Shown here piece after piece: positions 9,087 to 21,785 of a stretch of DNA of 64,000 nucleotides. This DNA comes from Sarcophilus harrisii (Eukaryota > Chordata > Mammalia > Dasyuromorphia > Dasyuridae). Position 1 is the first letter of the stretch, and each line of letters starts with the position of its first letter. Under the pieces are notes generated by a model that worked only from the letters and a program-made list of their open reading frames with translations, ran no database searches and had not been told where the DNA came from. The DNA lies in the NCBI RefSeq assembly GCF_902635505.1, contig NC_045426.1, positions 671,121,087 through 671,185,086 on the forward strand, in the 5' to 3' direction. A program made the position numbers and the translations under genes.

Positions 9087-11275
9087 ATACCTGTGCCCTC
9101 TGTCTCTATATACTCTTCCTAACTGTACTAATAATGAGAAAGTTCTCATGAGTTACAAGTATCATCTTCTCATGTATGAATTTAATCATTTAACCTTATT
9201 GAGTTCCTTTTAATTTCCTTTTCCTGTTCTCCTTTTTATGTTTCTCTAGAGTCTTGCATTTTAAAGTCAAATTTTCTATTCAGCTTTGGTCATCAAGATT
9301 TTTTTTTATTTCAGAGTAATACTATAAGTAAATTAGAAAAACAAAGGATAGTCTACCTTTAAGATCTATGGAAAAGGAAGAAATTTTGCATTATGGAATG
9401 CAAAATGGATAATTTTATTAAGTTTATTAATATTAATATATTAAGTTTAAAAATTTATTAAGTTTATAATATAAAAGTATATTAAGTTTAAAAGTTTTTG
9501 AAAAAAAACAAAAAAATAAAGACAAGATGAGAAGGGAAGCAATAAATTGGGAAAAAATTTACATCCAAGGCTTCTGATAAAAGTTTCATTTCTAAAATAT
9601 GTAGAGAACTGACTCAAATTTATAAGAATTCAAGCCATTCTCCAATTCATAAATGAGCAAAAGATATGAACATACAATTTTCAGATGAAGAAATTAAAAC
9701 CATTTTAGTCAAATGAAAAAATGCTCTAAATGACTATTGATCAGAAAAAATGAAATTAAGACAATTCTGAGGTACCACTACACATCTCTCAGATTGGCTA
9801 AGATGACAGAAAAAGATAATTCTGAATATTGAAGGGGATGTGGGAAAACTGGGACACTAATATATTGTTGGTGGAGTTGTGAATTGATCCAACCATTCTG
9901 GAAAACAATATGGAACTATGTCCAAAGGGCATACTGTGCCTACCTTTTGATTCAGTAGTGTCTCTACTGGGCCTGTATTTCCAAAGAAATCATAAACAAG
10001 GGAAAGGGACCCACATGTGCATAAATGTTTATCATAGCCCTTTTTGTTGTAGCAAGAAACTAGAAATTGGGTGGATGTCCATAAGTTGGAGAATGGCTAA
10101 ATAAGTCATGATATATGGATGTTATGGAATATTATTGTTCTATAACAAATGATCAGCAGGATGATTTCAGGGAGATCTGAAGAGACTTACATGAACTGAT
10201 GCTAAGTGAAATGAGCAGCACTAGAAGATCATTGTATATTGCAACAGCAACAGTATACCATGATCAATTCTGATTGACAAGTTTCTTTTAAACAGCAAGG
10301 TGATTCAGGCCAGTTTCAATGGTCTTGTAATGGAGAGAGCCATCTCCACCCAGAGAGAGGACTGTGGGACTGAGTGTGGACCACAACATAGTATTTTTCA
10401 CTCTTTTTGTTGTTTGTTTCTTTTTTGTTTTCTCCTTTTTGATCTGATTTTTCTTGTGTAAAATGATAATTGTAGAAATATGAATTCAAGAATTGCACAT
10501 GTTTAACTTATATTGGATTACTTGCTGTCTAGGGGAGAGGATGGTGAAGGAAGGGAGAAAAAATATGGGAACACAAGGTTTTGCAAAGGTGAATGTTGAA
10601 AATTATCTATGCATATGTTTTGAAAATAAAAAACTTTAATTAAAAAAAAGAAAATCCTTTATTTCACTGAATGTCCATTTCCCCTCCTAAAGGATTAGAC
10701 TCAGTTTTGCTGGATGGGTGATTCTTGGTTGTAATACCAGTTCCTTTGCCCTCCAGAATAACATGTTCTGAGCCTTCCAGTCTTTTAATGTAGAAGCTGT
10801 GAAATCGTACGTTATCTTTACTATGGCTCCACAATACTTGAATTGTTTCTTTCTGACTGCTTGTAATAGTTTCACCTTGACGTGAGAGTTCTGGAATTTG
10901 GCTATAATATTTCTGAGAGTTTTTATTTTGGGACATCTTTAAGAAGGTTATTGGTAGCTTTTTCCAATTTCTCTCTTACCTTATGGTTCTAGAATAAAAG
11001 GGCAGTTTTCCTTGACAGTTTCTTGAAAGATGATATCTAGGCTTTATTTTTATCATCACTTTCAGGTAGTCCATCAATTTTCAAATTATCTCTCCTGGAT
11101 CTCTTTACCAGACCAGTTGTTTTTCTAATAAGATATTTCACACTTTCTATTTTTTTCATTCTTTTTGTTTTGTTGTATTATTTCTTGATTTCTCACAGTC
11201 ATTAGATTCCATTTACTGAATTCTAATTTTTAAGAAATTGTTTTCTTTCCTATCTGGGTAGCTGCTAAAACATTT
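9087..11275 (-). mobile_element. minus-strand L1 (ORF1 region) split by a plus-strand L1
   Basis: The two arms are 9087-9304 and 10667-11275. The minus strand at 10687-10875 reads LLQAVRKKQFKYCGAI and then a 'PRITHPAKLSL' block, which matches the conserved C-terminal domain of L1 ORF1. 11030-11275 reads into the upstream coiled-coil part. The two arms are contiguous in the homologous copy at 490-1050. Confidence 0.8.
9305..10666 (+). mobile_element. L1 insertion nested in a minus-strand L1
   Basis: Body about 9314-10657: end of ORF2, then 3' UTR, AATAAA near 10625 and an A tail at 10641-10654. The flanks tttatttca at 9305-9313 and 10658-10666 look like a 9-bp target-site duplication. 5' truncated. 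An internal A/T-rich repeat of 'attaagttta' units sits at 9415-9495. Confidence 0.82.
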
Positions 11276-12300
11276 AATTTTCAACTTAATGACCCTCTCC
11301 AAACCCTTTCATCAACACCTGCCAATTAGGGCTGAAATTGTACATGCTCTAATCCCAGCCCAGTGAAGGGTGTCTGGCTAGCCAAATGTCCACATCAGTA
11401 CTATGTAGAACTCCCACTAGCAGCCACTGAACAAGAAATAAATATTCCAGACTCCTTAAGAGAGACTTTGAGAGTGTCCTTGTATTGGTTTTTTCTAACC
11501 ACCATGAGAGTGCTTGTTCTGTGCTGAGTCCTCCTAGTCACCAAGGAAGTGAAACAAGAATCTGTGCTTGTTTCCATGCTTTTTAGCATGATGTTTTCAG
11601 CTATATTGTCAAAAGCCTTCAATGAAGATGAACACAACATCAAGGTCATCTACTGCACTGATAGTTAATTCTTCAACTTGAAAAAGGTTTCAAGCTAAGA
11701 CTAAAGTGGAGGCAGCATTGGTGTATAATATTTTATTTGCAAGTGATTGTGCATCTTAATGTAATCTCTGAAGTTGAGATGCAAGAAAGTATGGACTGAT
11801 TCTCTGCTGCTTGTCCTAATAATTAACACCAAGAAAACACAAGTGCTACATCATCCAGTACCACATCATCCATATGTGGAACCAACCACCAGTTACAGAA
11901 AATGGAAAAGTTCTGAATGCCGGGGATAAGTTCACTTGCCTTGGCAGTATATTTTCCAGAGATGTACACATTAATAATGAGATTAACACATGCATTGCCC
12001 GAACTAGCTCAGTGTTTGGAAGGCTCTGAAGAACTTTGGGAAAGAAGAGATATTAGACTGATTACCAAACTAAATGTCTAAAGAGCCATTGTGCTGCTAA
12101 TTGTTGTACGCCCGTGAAACCTGGACAGTACACCAGCATCATTCCAGGAAACTTCCATTTGAATTGTCTTAGAAAGATTCTGAAGATTTCCTGGCAGGAT
12201 AATATACCGATACTGAAATCCTTTCTCAAATTAAACTATCAAGCATTCAAACTACTGCAGAGAGTAGAATCCTGTTGAACTGGCCATATTGTTCCAATAT
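11276..12300 (+). mobile_element. non-LTR retrotransposon (LINE) reverse-transcriptase fragment, not L1 or L2
   Basis: Broken plus-strand frames read like the end of a LINE reverse transcriptase: a 'KFTCLGSIFSRDV' type block (11927-11966), 'ETWTV' (12117-12131), 'LRKILKISWQDNIPI' (12170-12213), then 'TGHIVPI' (12279-12299). This order (FTYLGS, ETWT, LR..LRI.WQD, W.GH) is familiar from several LINE clades such as RTE or Dong-R4. I cannot choose between them. Frames are interrupted many times. Confidence 0.6.
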
Positions 12301-12339
12301 TAAACATATGCTGCCTCCCTCCCCCCAAAACAAACAGTA

Positions 12340-12700
12340 ACAGTAATAGTGTAGGGATGAGCAACTATGAATATCTTAACTATTCTCAGCAATACATGAT
12401 CTAAGACAATTCCAAAGGATTTATGATGTAAAATGTTATCTATTTTCAGAAAAAAGAACGAATGGAGTCTGCATATAGATGACAAAATTTCTTCTTATTT
12501 AAATTTGTTTTCTTTATTTTTCTGGGGGGGGGGTTGTGTTTTGTTTTACAACCTAATAGGAAATGTTTTCATGACTGAACTTGTATAACTTATATGATCA
12601 AATTGCTTGCTTTTCAAGGAGAGGAGAGGAAAAGGAGGGAGAGAAAGACTTTTGAATTGAAAATTTTAAAAAATAATATTTAAAATTGTTATATTTAGTT
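12340..12700 (+). mobile_element. L1 3' end, plus strand
   Basis: Shows 'acaattccaaaggatttatg', 'gaatggagtctgcatatag', then 'tgcttttcaaggagaggag' and an A-rich end. This older L1 3' UTR subtype is shared with 26870-27180. Confidence 0.7.
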
Positions 12701-15000
12701 TTTAATTTTTTTAAAAGAAAATTTCACAAAAGAAAAGAACTTGATTGGGAATATAAATATATAGAAGTGAAAGACATTCTAGAAGAAGAGAAGTAAAAAG
12801 CAATATTATTTAAAAAAAAAACATGATATCCATACCAGTTAAAACATAATGATCTCAAAGACAGAACAAGCAGAGACAACTTAAGGATTATAGATCTTCC
12901 TGAAGAATACCAAAAAAAACCCTGATGACTATAATTCATGAATTAATATAAGAAAAAATTACTCAGAACTTTTGAATACAAAAAACAAAGTACTCATTAA
13001 AGACTCCATTGGTTGTCTATGGAAAGAAATCTTATGCTGCAAACTCCAGGACACACAGTGGTTAAGTTGAATATTTTCAATAACAAACAACAAATTCTAC
13101 TCATGACCCAGGAGAATGACCATCAAATAAAAAGCAAAGGAAAACTGAACTTGATACAGTTAGTTTGAAGCTACCCAAAATCACAAAATAGAATGTAATA
13201 ATGTGTTCCAAAGAACAAAGCATAATGGATATAACACTGGTAGTAGAGTCAGGAAGACCTGTGTTCAAAAGTTCCTTTTGATATTTACTAGTTTTGTGAC
13301 TCTGGGCAATTCACTTAACTTCAGTTTCCTTAACTGTAAAATGGGGTGAATAAGGTTGTTGTGATGATAAGATTGGATAATATTTATAAAGTACTTTGCA
13401 AACTCTTAAACATTATACAAATATTAGATATTATTAGCAAAGGAGCTCAAAATGAAACCCAAAGTAATATATCCTGCAAATGTAAGACTACTAATCAATG
13501 AAAAAGAAAGAAATTCAGCTTTTAAAAGGTATTTAACTCATTCTTACAAAAAAACAAAACAAAACAAAACAGTTAGATGTGAATAGATTACTCTCTTGGC
13601 AAATACCCCAGACAAGAGAAACATAAAAAAGGTAAATAAATACAGCTACAGAGGAAAGCACAAATAATGAATGAGTCCAACTCCAGAGACTACTAAAAGA
13701 AAAAAAAAACTAGAAAGAGCAAGGCCTATGGAGATAAACATCATCAAATAAGAGCATAGCAACCATTGAAATATTTCTTTATGAAAGCGCACAAGGAAAT
13801 AAAGATGAAAATGGAACTTAAAACAGAAATGATGGTAGAGAAATGGGTCTGAAACACCATGGATTAAACCATACAACCTGCGCAATACAGGTAAAACAGT
13901 ATTCTCGAAGGGACTAAGTGGGAGAGATCAAAGGCACAAAAGAAGTAGGAGAAGAGGAAAAAGATATTGAGAATATGCAATGTACTCTAAATCAAGTCAA
14001 GGGAAAGAAGGGAAAATAACTCCTGTAGTATTTTAGGAAAAAGATGAGATATGAATAAATGGGTAGAGTGGCAAAGGGAGGAATTATATATGAAAAAAGA
14101 AAATGGGAAATCTCAACTCAGTGATACTCCTAAAGAGTATCCTTTGGGAGAAGGAAAAATATATTCTGTAATGAGATACAGATGACCTTAATATGGTTAT
14201 AATCTAAAAGGATTTGGTACTCATAGAGAGGATTATCTTGGAGAGAGAATTTTGCTCTTCTTTCTTAGGAGAAGGGGAAGCAGAGATCCTGGGAACAACT
14301 GGAACCCAAAAAGGTGGGAAGACATGGACCCAGAAAGAAGATTTCATAGCAATCAATAAAGAAAATGATCATAGTGATTGCAGGGGGCAAAAATGGATTT
14401 CATTTTCAGGATTACATTCACAGGAAAGTTTCTATCAAGGGGTAATATTTCTATTCTCTCAGTCTCTTGTATGAGTTGATACTTCTAAAAATGAGGTATA
14501 ACAGAAAAAGTGGAGGTTGACAAGGAAATTGTTTGGGAAAGGGAACTCAAAATAGGTGTTTTAGATACTTTAATTCCAAGAGGAACATACACACTAATGG
14601 AAGAATAAGTACAATGACTTATTAATTAATCAAAGAACAAGTTTATAATAAAAAGGGAAAAGAATTACTGAATAGAAGGTAAAAAAATACTTTTTAGAAA
14701 AAGGTGAAGAAAACAACAAACAAACAAAATAAATTTAAAGAAAGGATAAGAATGGGAATTTTAATTAGCTACCAAATGAAAAGAAAAGTGAAGGAAACAA
14801 TTAGATAAATGCAAGAAAAAAAAGGTGAATTTAAAAGTTGAGTAAAATACCCCAAACTAGGAAAAGAGGCAAAAAGCAGGGGAGGATGAAGATAAAGGAA
14901 AAAGAGATTGTAGAAATAGAGTTGGAGTAGAGCAAGTAATAAAAACTGGAGATAAAGTAATTATCTTTAAAATAAAAAAATAATTAATAAATATAATATT
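12701..15000 (+). mobile_element. very old L1-lineage fragment (ORF1-like), plus strand
   Basis: Only low-level similarity to L1/HAL1-type ORF1 and the spacer after it can be followed, such as 'cccaaagtaatatatcctgc'. It is A-rich on the plus strand throughout, as old L1 is. A SINE interrupts it at about 13213-13438. There is no reading frame of note. Confidence 0.4.
13213..13440 (+). repeat. MIR/CORE-SINE-like element
   Basis: Runs from 'agtagagtcaggaagacctg' through 'gactctgggcaattcactta', 'ttaactgtaaaatggggt' and 'aaagtactttgcaaac' to 'atattagatattatta'. Full-length looking but diverged. Confidence 0.8.
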
Positions 15001-16756
15001 AAAGATAAAAATAAAAACAGACCTAATTTATAACTTTAAATGTGATTGGATTAAATAAAACAAGAGACTGAGAGATAAGAATATAAAATCCCACTGTTTT
15101 TACTATAGAATAAAAAAAAAAATGAAGGGCTGAAAAAAAAGCAGAAGTTAACAATCATGCTATCAGACAAAACAAAACAAAGCAAAAACCCTTTGCAATA
15201 TAAACAAGGAAACTACATTATACTTAAATGGAATATAAACAACAAATCAATCTCAATATTAGACATAATGCTCTGAATGCCTTAGCATCTAAATTCATAA
15301 AGGAAAAATTAGGTGAATCATAGTGATACAGGCATTAAAACAATAATAGGAGGAGACTTTCATGGTCTTCTCTCAGTTTTAAACAAATTTAAAAGAAATA
15401 TAAACAAAAGGGAAAATATAGAATTGAACAAATTACTGGAGAAATTGGAGTTAAAAGAGTTAGGGAATCTTTCAAAAAGGACTGCAAAAGAATATATACA
15501 CATATAAGCATATATGTATTATATGCAAATATATGTATGTTTGTACCATACAGAACTTTTACAAAAATTGACTCCTTAGTAGTGCACAGAGATATTACAA
15601 ATAAGCTTCATAAAAAGGATTTTACTAAAATTAAGTGTATATTATAATGGAGGGGAAGATGTTAAAAGGGCTCACTCATTCAGAATCCTAAAATTAGAAA
15701 AGGTTATAGAAGTAGTCACTTGAGGCAGAAAATCCACAAATAGTTTTGTTATATCTTTAAGAAAAAAGAACAGGGAGGGGGAAGTAGAAAAGCAACACTG
15801 GGAGAATGTAGGAGGAAAAATAAAAAACTTATTAATATGCATAATCTGATTGTACAAAAGTAAAACTATATGAAAACTGTGAGGGAGCTGGTATGACTTG
15901 AACTTACTTTCATCTAAACTGGTCAAAAAAGGCACAATGCGCACATATAGATGCACATATGACGTGCAGGACATTCAATTCAATAGGGATTCAAATAGGA
16001 ACAAGAAGAGAGTAGATTCAGAGTGGGATGAGTCATAAACTGAGCAAACCTTAAATATAAAAAGGGGATAGTGAAGAAAAGGTTAAAAGAAAAGTGAAAA
16101 GGTGGGGAGTGAGGACTATATAAAAAAAAGCATAAGAGAATAGAATAAAAGGAAATAATTATTATAAATGTCAATTTGATTGGAATGAACTTACCCATAA
16201 AATAGAATGTTAGCAGAATGAATTGAAAAGCAAAATCTAATAATATATTGTTTATAAGTAACAGACTTGAAACATAAAGGCTCATACAGAGTTAAAGTAA
16301 AGAGTCAGAGCAAAAGCTATTATGTCTCAACCAAAAACAAAAAAGCAGAGGTAGTAATTATGTTTTTAGACAAGGCAATAGCAAAAATAGACTAAATTAT
16401 AATAAAGAGGAAAACTAAATTTTGCTGAAATGAAATATAGACAATGAATTAATTCCAACATCTAACATATATACACCAAACAGTATAGCTTCTAAAAACT
16501 TAAAGGAAAAAACTACTTGACTTAACAAGGAGAAATAATACAATAAAACTATAATAATGGAAGGGACTCAATTTATCCCTATGAGCCCAAAATAAATCTG
16601 ATCAAAAAGTAATTAAGAAAGAAATTAACAATTTTTTAAAATTAGATATGACAGATCTCTGGTATTTACTGACGAGAGAGAGAAATATACACATTTCTAA
16701 GTGACCAGCTTTGTACCTTTACAAAAATTGCTCATGGCTTAGAACTCATCAATACC

Positions 16757-16905
16757 TTGGGGCAGCTAGGTGGTGCAGTGCATATAGCACCAGCCCTGAA
16801 GTCAGGAATACCTGAATTCAAATCTGGTCTCAGACACTTAACACTTGCTAGCAAATCACTTAACCCTAATCGCCTCAGCAAAAACAAACAAACAAAACAT
16901 AAATA
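16757..16905 (+). mobile_element. tRNA-derived SINE
   Basis: Begins 'ggggcagctaggtggtgcag', contains 'ccctgaagtcaggaatacc' and 'cagacacttaacacttgc', and ends 'cctcagcaaaaacaaac'. The flanks share 'aatacct' (16750 and 16903 regions), a short or eroded target duplication. Confidence 0.9.
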
Positions 16906-17074
16906 CCTCATAAAGGCAGAAAACAAAAATAATACACATATTCCTTCCTGATCACAATACGATAAAAGTGATACTAAAGGTTCATTGAAAAAAAGTATTA
17001 AAAATCAACTGAAAACTAAATAATTTAATCCTAGGGGATTGCTAGTCCAAAGAACAAACCACTAAAATGACAGA

Positions 17075-18945
17075 TAATTTCACTTTTTTTACATTTGCTT
17101 TTTATTTGAATGAGAGTAGCTTCTGATATATTCAGGAGAACAATAAACAGTCCTGTTCCATAATAAGTATCATCTAAGATGATGAGTTAAACATACCTCA
17201 AAGCTATATTTCAGAGAAACATGAGAAACAATGTTTTCTTCCTGAGAAACACAAGATCTGAACTTATATTCCTAGAAAATCATAGATTCAACTTAGCATT
17301 AGAAAAACAGTAAATTATGGAGAGCTCACTCATATGACTACAAGACAATAGACAAAATCTGTGACAGAAATTAGTTCAAGTAGTTCTCTCAAGGATTTAA
17401 ACTGCCCATACCAAAAAAAAAACAAAACAAACAAACCAAAAAACCAAAAAAACAAAAACAAAAAAACAAACCCTGAGAAAATGGTTCGTTCTTTGTTTAC
17501 AAAATATTAAAAATTATCCTAAAGAAAAATAATGACCTATTCCCATGCCTCATGCCTCATTCTCACAGAACTTAATTATCAATGATTTTTGAAGGACTTT
17601 GGCTCAGAAGTAGAGGTGGAATTTTAGTAAATTGCTTATGAAAAAAATTTGTCTAGTTGGCACTTTCTCTTGCCTTTGGAGTTTCCATACTTTGCCTTCA
17701 AAACCATGGGGTGAAAGTTTCATTAGAACTAATTCTCCTGAATATCAACAAGAATGCAGGATCCTTTGTGAAGAGAGACTTCACATGACATCTTTTCAGA
17801 GATAGGAAAATTAGTACAAAATCTAGATTGACTGTTTACTTTTTTGTATAGCTTTTTATTGACAAAACATATGCATGGGTAATTTTTCATCATTGACCCT
17901 TGCAAAAACTTCTGTTCCAACTTTTCCCCTCCTTCCCTCCACCCCTTCCCCAGATGGCAGATAGTCCCATACATGTTAAATAAATTAAAGTATATGTTAA
18001 ATACAATATGTGTATACATACTGGTACAATTATCTTGCTGAAGAAGAAAAATCAGATTTAGAAAGAAAGTAACCTGGGAAGAAAAACAAAATGCAAGCAA
18101 ACAATAATAGAAAAAGTGGAGATGATATGTTGTGGTCCACACTCATTTCCCAGTGTTCTTTCGCTGGGTGTAGCTGGTTCTGTTCATTACTGATCAATTG
18201 GAATTGATTTGGTTTATCTCATTGTTGAAGAGGGCCACTTCCATCAGAATTGATCTTTATATAGTATTGTTGTTGAAGTATATAATGATCTCTTGGTTCT
18301 GCTCATTTCACTCAATATCAGTTCATGTAAGTCTCTCCAGGCCTTTCTGAAATCATTCTGCTGGTCATTTCTTATAGAACAGTAATATTCCAAAACATGC
18401 ATATACCACAATTTACTCAACCATTCTCCAATTGATGGGCATCCATTCAATTGACAATTTCTAGCTACTACAAAGAGGGCTACCACAAACATTTTTGCAT
18501 ATACAGGTCCCTTTCCCTCCTTTAAGATCTCTTTGGGATATAAGTCCAATAGTAACACTGCTGGATCAAAGGGTATGCACAGTTTGATAACTTTTTGAGC
18601 ATAGTTGCAGATTGCTCTCCAAAATGTTGGATCCGTTCACAACTCCACCATCAGTGTCCCAGTTTCCCCACATCCCCTCCAACATTCATCATTATCTTTT
18701 CCTGTCATCTTAGCTGATCTGAGAGGTATATAGTGGTATCTCAGAGTTGTCTTAATTTGCATTTTTCTGATCAATAATGATTTGGAATACCTTTTCATCT
18801 GAGTAGAAATAGTTTCAATTTCTTCATCTGAAAATTGTCTTTTCATATCCTTTGACCATTTATCAGTTGGAGAATGGCTTGATTTCTTATAAATTAGAGT
18901 CGATTCTCTACATATTTTGGAAACAAGTCCTTTTAAGTAATTTCA
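17075..18945 (-). mobile_element. minus-strand L1 insertion with probable 3'-transduced flank
   Basis: Flanking direct repeats taatttca lie at 17075-17082 and 18938-18945 and are old-L1 sequence. The insert (17083-18937) has three parts. 17084-17090 is a T run (the poly-A tail on minus). 17091-17835 is not L1-like, with AATAAA on minus at 17101-17106. 17836-18937 is the L1 3' UTR and end of ORF2 on minus. The L1's own signal is at about 17851. The order suggests read-through transcription into flanking DNA before retrotransposition. Confidence 0.75.
17400..17472. repeat. A-rich simple repeat (CAAAA type)
   Basis: A run of A with regular single C interruptions, inside the non-L1 part of the 17083-18937 insert. 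Confidence 0.85.
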
Positions 18946-19107
18946 TTTTAAAGATAATGTCAGCAATGAGACAATATACTGAACTTTTTGAGATGCAGCT
19001 GAGGCAGGTCTTACAGGGAAACTTATATCTCCAAACACCTTTATTAATCAAAACATAGAGGAAAAGGGAGGAAGAGAGGGAAAAAAGAAGGAAGAGTAAG
19101 AGGGAGA

Positions 19108-19153
<46 letters not shown>
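19108..19153. repeat. (CA)n microsatellite
   Basis: A nearly perfect CA run inside the old L1 arm, preceded by a purine-rich stretch (19060-19105). Confidence 0.95.
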
Positions 19154-19157
<4 letters not shown>

Positions 19158-20837
19158 GATGAATCAATGAATTTGGAATGCAACTAAAATTCTAGAAAAC
19201 CAACAAAATTAAAAAAAAAACAATCAAAACACCAAAATAGAAATCATAAAAAACAAATGAGATTAACAAAATTGAAATTAAAAATTAAATTAATAAATAA
19301 AAGTAGGCGCTAAATAAAAATAGATAAATCTTCTGCTAATTTGATTGAAAAGAAGAGGAAAAACAAATTACTAATACCAAAAATGAAAAAGCAGTATTTC
19401 TCACAAATAAGGAAAAAATAAAATAAAATAAAAATAAAGAATATTATTAAAATTATTTTGCTTAATTGTATGTCAATAAAATAAGCAATTTAAATGAAAT
19501 AAATGAATATTTACAAAAATATAAAATACACAAATTGACAAAGTAAGAAGTAGAAATTTTAAACAACCCAATTTCAGAGAAAGAAATTCAACAGATCATA
19601 GATAAAATTACAAAGGAAAAAAAAATTCAGAATTGGATGGATTCACAAGAGAATTCTATCAAACATTCAAAAGATAATTAATTCCAATAACTACATAAAG
19701 TGCTTGCAAAAATAACAAATTAAAAAATACTACCAAATTCTTTCTATGACATGGATATGGCCTTGGTACATAAACCAGAAAAAGGAAACTTATAGACCAA
19801 CTCTAAACAGAAAAAGGAAACTTAGAGACCAACATTCCTAATGAATATTGATACAAAAATTATAAATAAAATAAAATACAAAAATTATAAAATATAAATA
19901 AATATTAGTAAAGCTGCTAAAATAAGAGAGATTATAATATGTACTATTATCAGGTTAGAATTATATCAGGAATATAGGTCTGTTTCAATATTAGTAAATT
20001 GATGAACTTAATTAGCCACATTAATAAAAAGTCAACAAAAATCCTATGATTATGTTAATAGATTCAGAAAATGCTTATGACAAAACACAAAACTGATTTC
20101 TGGAAATACACAAGAAACTATAAGAATCAGGACAAGCAGTTCTCAAGGAAAGCAACCCAAGCTATACAATAGCAATATAAAAAAAATAATGCTCCAAATC
20201 ACTAGCAATTAAAAGAAATGCAAATAATTCTGTAATCTTAACCCACACTCCTCAGACTGGTAAAGGTGACAAAAAAGGAAATGATAAATGTTTAAGGGGA
20301 TTTAGGCAAACATCTGGGTGTACTGTTGCTTGATCTATGAAAGACTAGAACAATTCTAGAAAACAATTTTAAATTAGACAAAAGAAGTTATCAAATAGTA
20401 TATATTCTTCTTGATCTATGTATGCCATTGCTAGATTTATATTCAAAAGAAAGGAAGAAAGATTCTATATGTTTAAATATTTACAGCACATTTTTATGAT
20501 GATAAACCCCTCAAAACTAAAAGTATGCTTAACTACTGAGGAATGGCTGAATAAGTTGTGATATATGAATATGCTAGAATACTACAAGGTTATAAGAAAT
20601 TAGAAAATATATGATTTCAAAGAGCCATGAAGAGACTTCTATGAACCGATACAAAGTGAAGTGGACAGAACTAGAGGAACAATTTATACTATAACATCAA
20701 TATATAAAGTTATCAATTTTGAAGACTTTTATAAAATAATAAATGAAATGAGCAAAAACAGGAAATCATTTTATACAATATTAACATTATGAAGACAAAC
20801 AACTTTGAAAGCTGTAAGAACTATGATATATACAATC

Positions 20838-20915
20838 AGCCAATAGTCAATCAATAAATATTAATTATTTCTAAATGCCAAACAGTATGAAGTGCTGTGG
20901 GGGGAGAGATAATGA
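20838..20915 (+). repeat. SINE remnant
   Basis: 'gtcaatcaataaatattaat' followed by 'agtatgaagtgctgtggggg' fits the SINE family of 5343-5430. Confidence 0.55.
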
Positions 20916-20972
20916 GGAGTGCAGGAAGCCTCCTACGTTGGGACCCTGAGAGATTGGGAGGAAGGTATTGCC

Positions 20973-21785
20973 CTCAACAACAAAGGTGTCAAACACACTG
21001 AATAGTAGCAGCCCAAGATATTCTTGTGTTTGGCCTGTACCAGGTTAAAATGCAATTGGAAATATTTAAAATGTAAAAAGTCAATAGTGAATAAGTCCAT
21101 GAACAGCAAGGGTCCAGTCCAGGTCTTACTTGAGACCTACTCTCTGTTAGGAGGAACTATTCAAACTATGGGCTCATCATCTCCCTAAAAATTGTAAAGA
21201 CATACTTGGTAAATTCAGAATAATTTTGATGGAGAATGCATGGGACAGGAACAAGGCATTCTAACTATACAATGAAGCAAAGATATACTTGGTAAAATTA
21301 GGACAGGAACAAAGCATACTTTACTGTGCAGTGAATCAAAGACATACCTGAGGTAAATACATTAGTATGATAATTTCTACTCTGTATTGGTAAATATCAC
21401 TACTATTTACAATTCTGTTGATGTTGATGAACTTCATAACTATGCTATTTACAATTCTGTGTTGATAAGCTCTTGATATTGACAGTTAAGTTTGATACAG
21501 AAATGCCCTGGAAGCTAGTAATTTTGTAACACTAATCTAAAAGGTATATAAATGCTGATACTTAAAAACTGTGAAGCATATCTTCCACCTTGCCTTGAGT
21601 ATTCATTCACACTCTCAGCCTTTCACTGGAGCTGGACTCCAACATTTAACAAAGTAAATTAAGAAAAATAATAAAACATAATAACTATTAATGTGGTTTT
21701 CTAGGTCAATATGTAACATGTAAGGATCCTTATTACCATTTTGGAGGCCCCTTTTCTATTTGAACTTGTTACCACTGCTCTATAA
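20973..21785. mobile_element. hAT-type non-autonomous DNA transposon, interrupted
   Basis: Left end 20981 'caaaggtgtcaaacacac' and right end 21777 (reverse complement 'cagtggtaacaagttcaaat') are imperfect inverted repeats. The 8-bp flanks ctcaacaa (20973-20980) and ctctataa (21778-21785) agree at 6 of 8, as expected of an old hAT insertion. The internal block 'gtggttttctaggtcaatatg' recurs in the copy at 37077-37212. An LTR-like unit splits it at about 21070-21645. Confidence 0.8.
21070..21645 (+). mobile_element. solo-LTR-like insertion (endogenous retrovirus fossil), family unassigned
   Basis: About 575 bp interrupting the hAT element. It starts near a TG and ends near a CA, and 'atttaa' lies at both borders (21064 and 21644). 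It holds a TATA-like 'ggtatataaat' near 21542 and internal direct repeats in the part that would be U3 (around 21190-21370 and 21405-21465). These traits fit a lone LTR without internal region. No reading frame. Age cannot be told from a single LTR. Confidence 0.5.

Larger units (their letters stand above)
15001..20835 (+). mobile_element. old L1 LINE (ORF2 endonuclease to 3' part), plus strand, interrupted
   Basis: Arms about 15001-17074 and 18946-20835. Landmarks are 'gccttagcatctaaattc' (15280), 'ctaaataatttaatccta' (17017), 'gagatgcagctgaggcaggt' (18989) and the 'cctcagactggtaaaggtga' end block (20252). Decayed beyond any long frame. A SINE (16758-16900) and a minus-strand L1 (17083-18937) interrupt it. 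The two arms join exactly across the second insertion. Confidence 0.7.
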
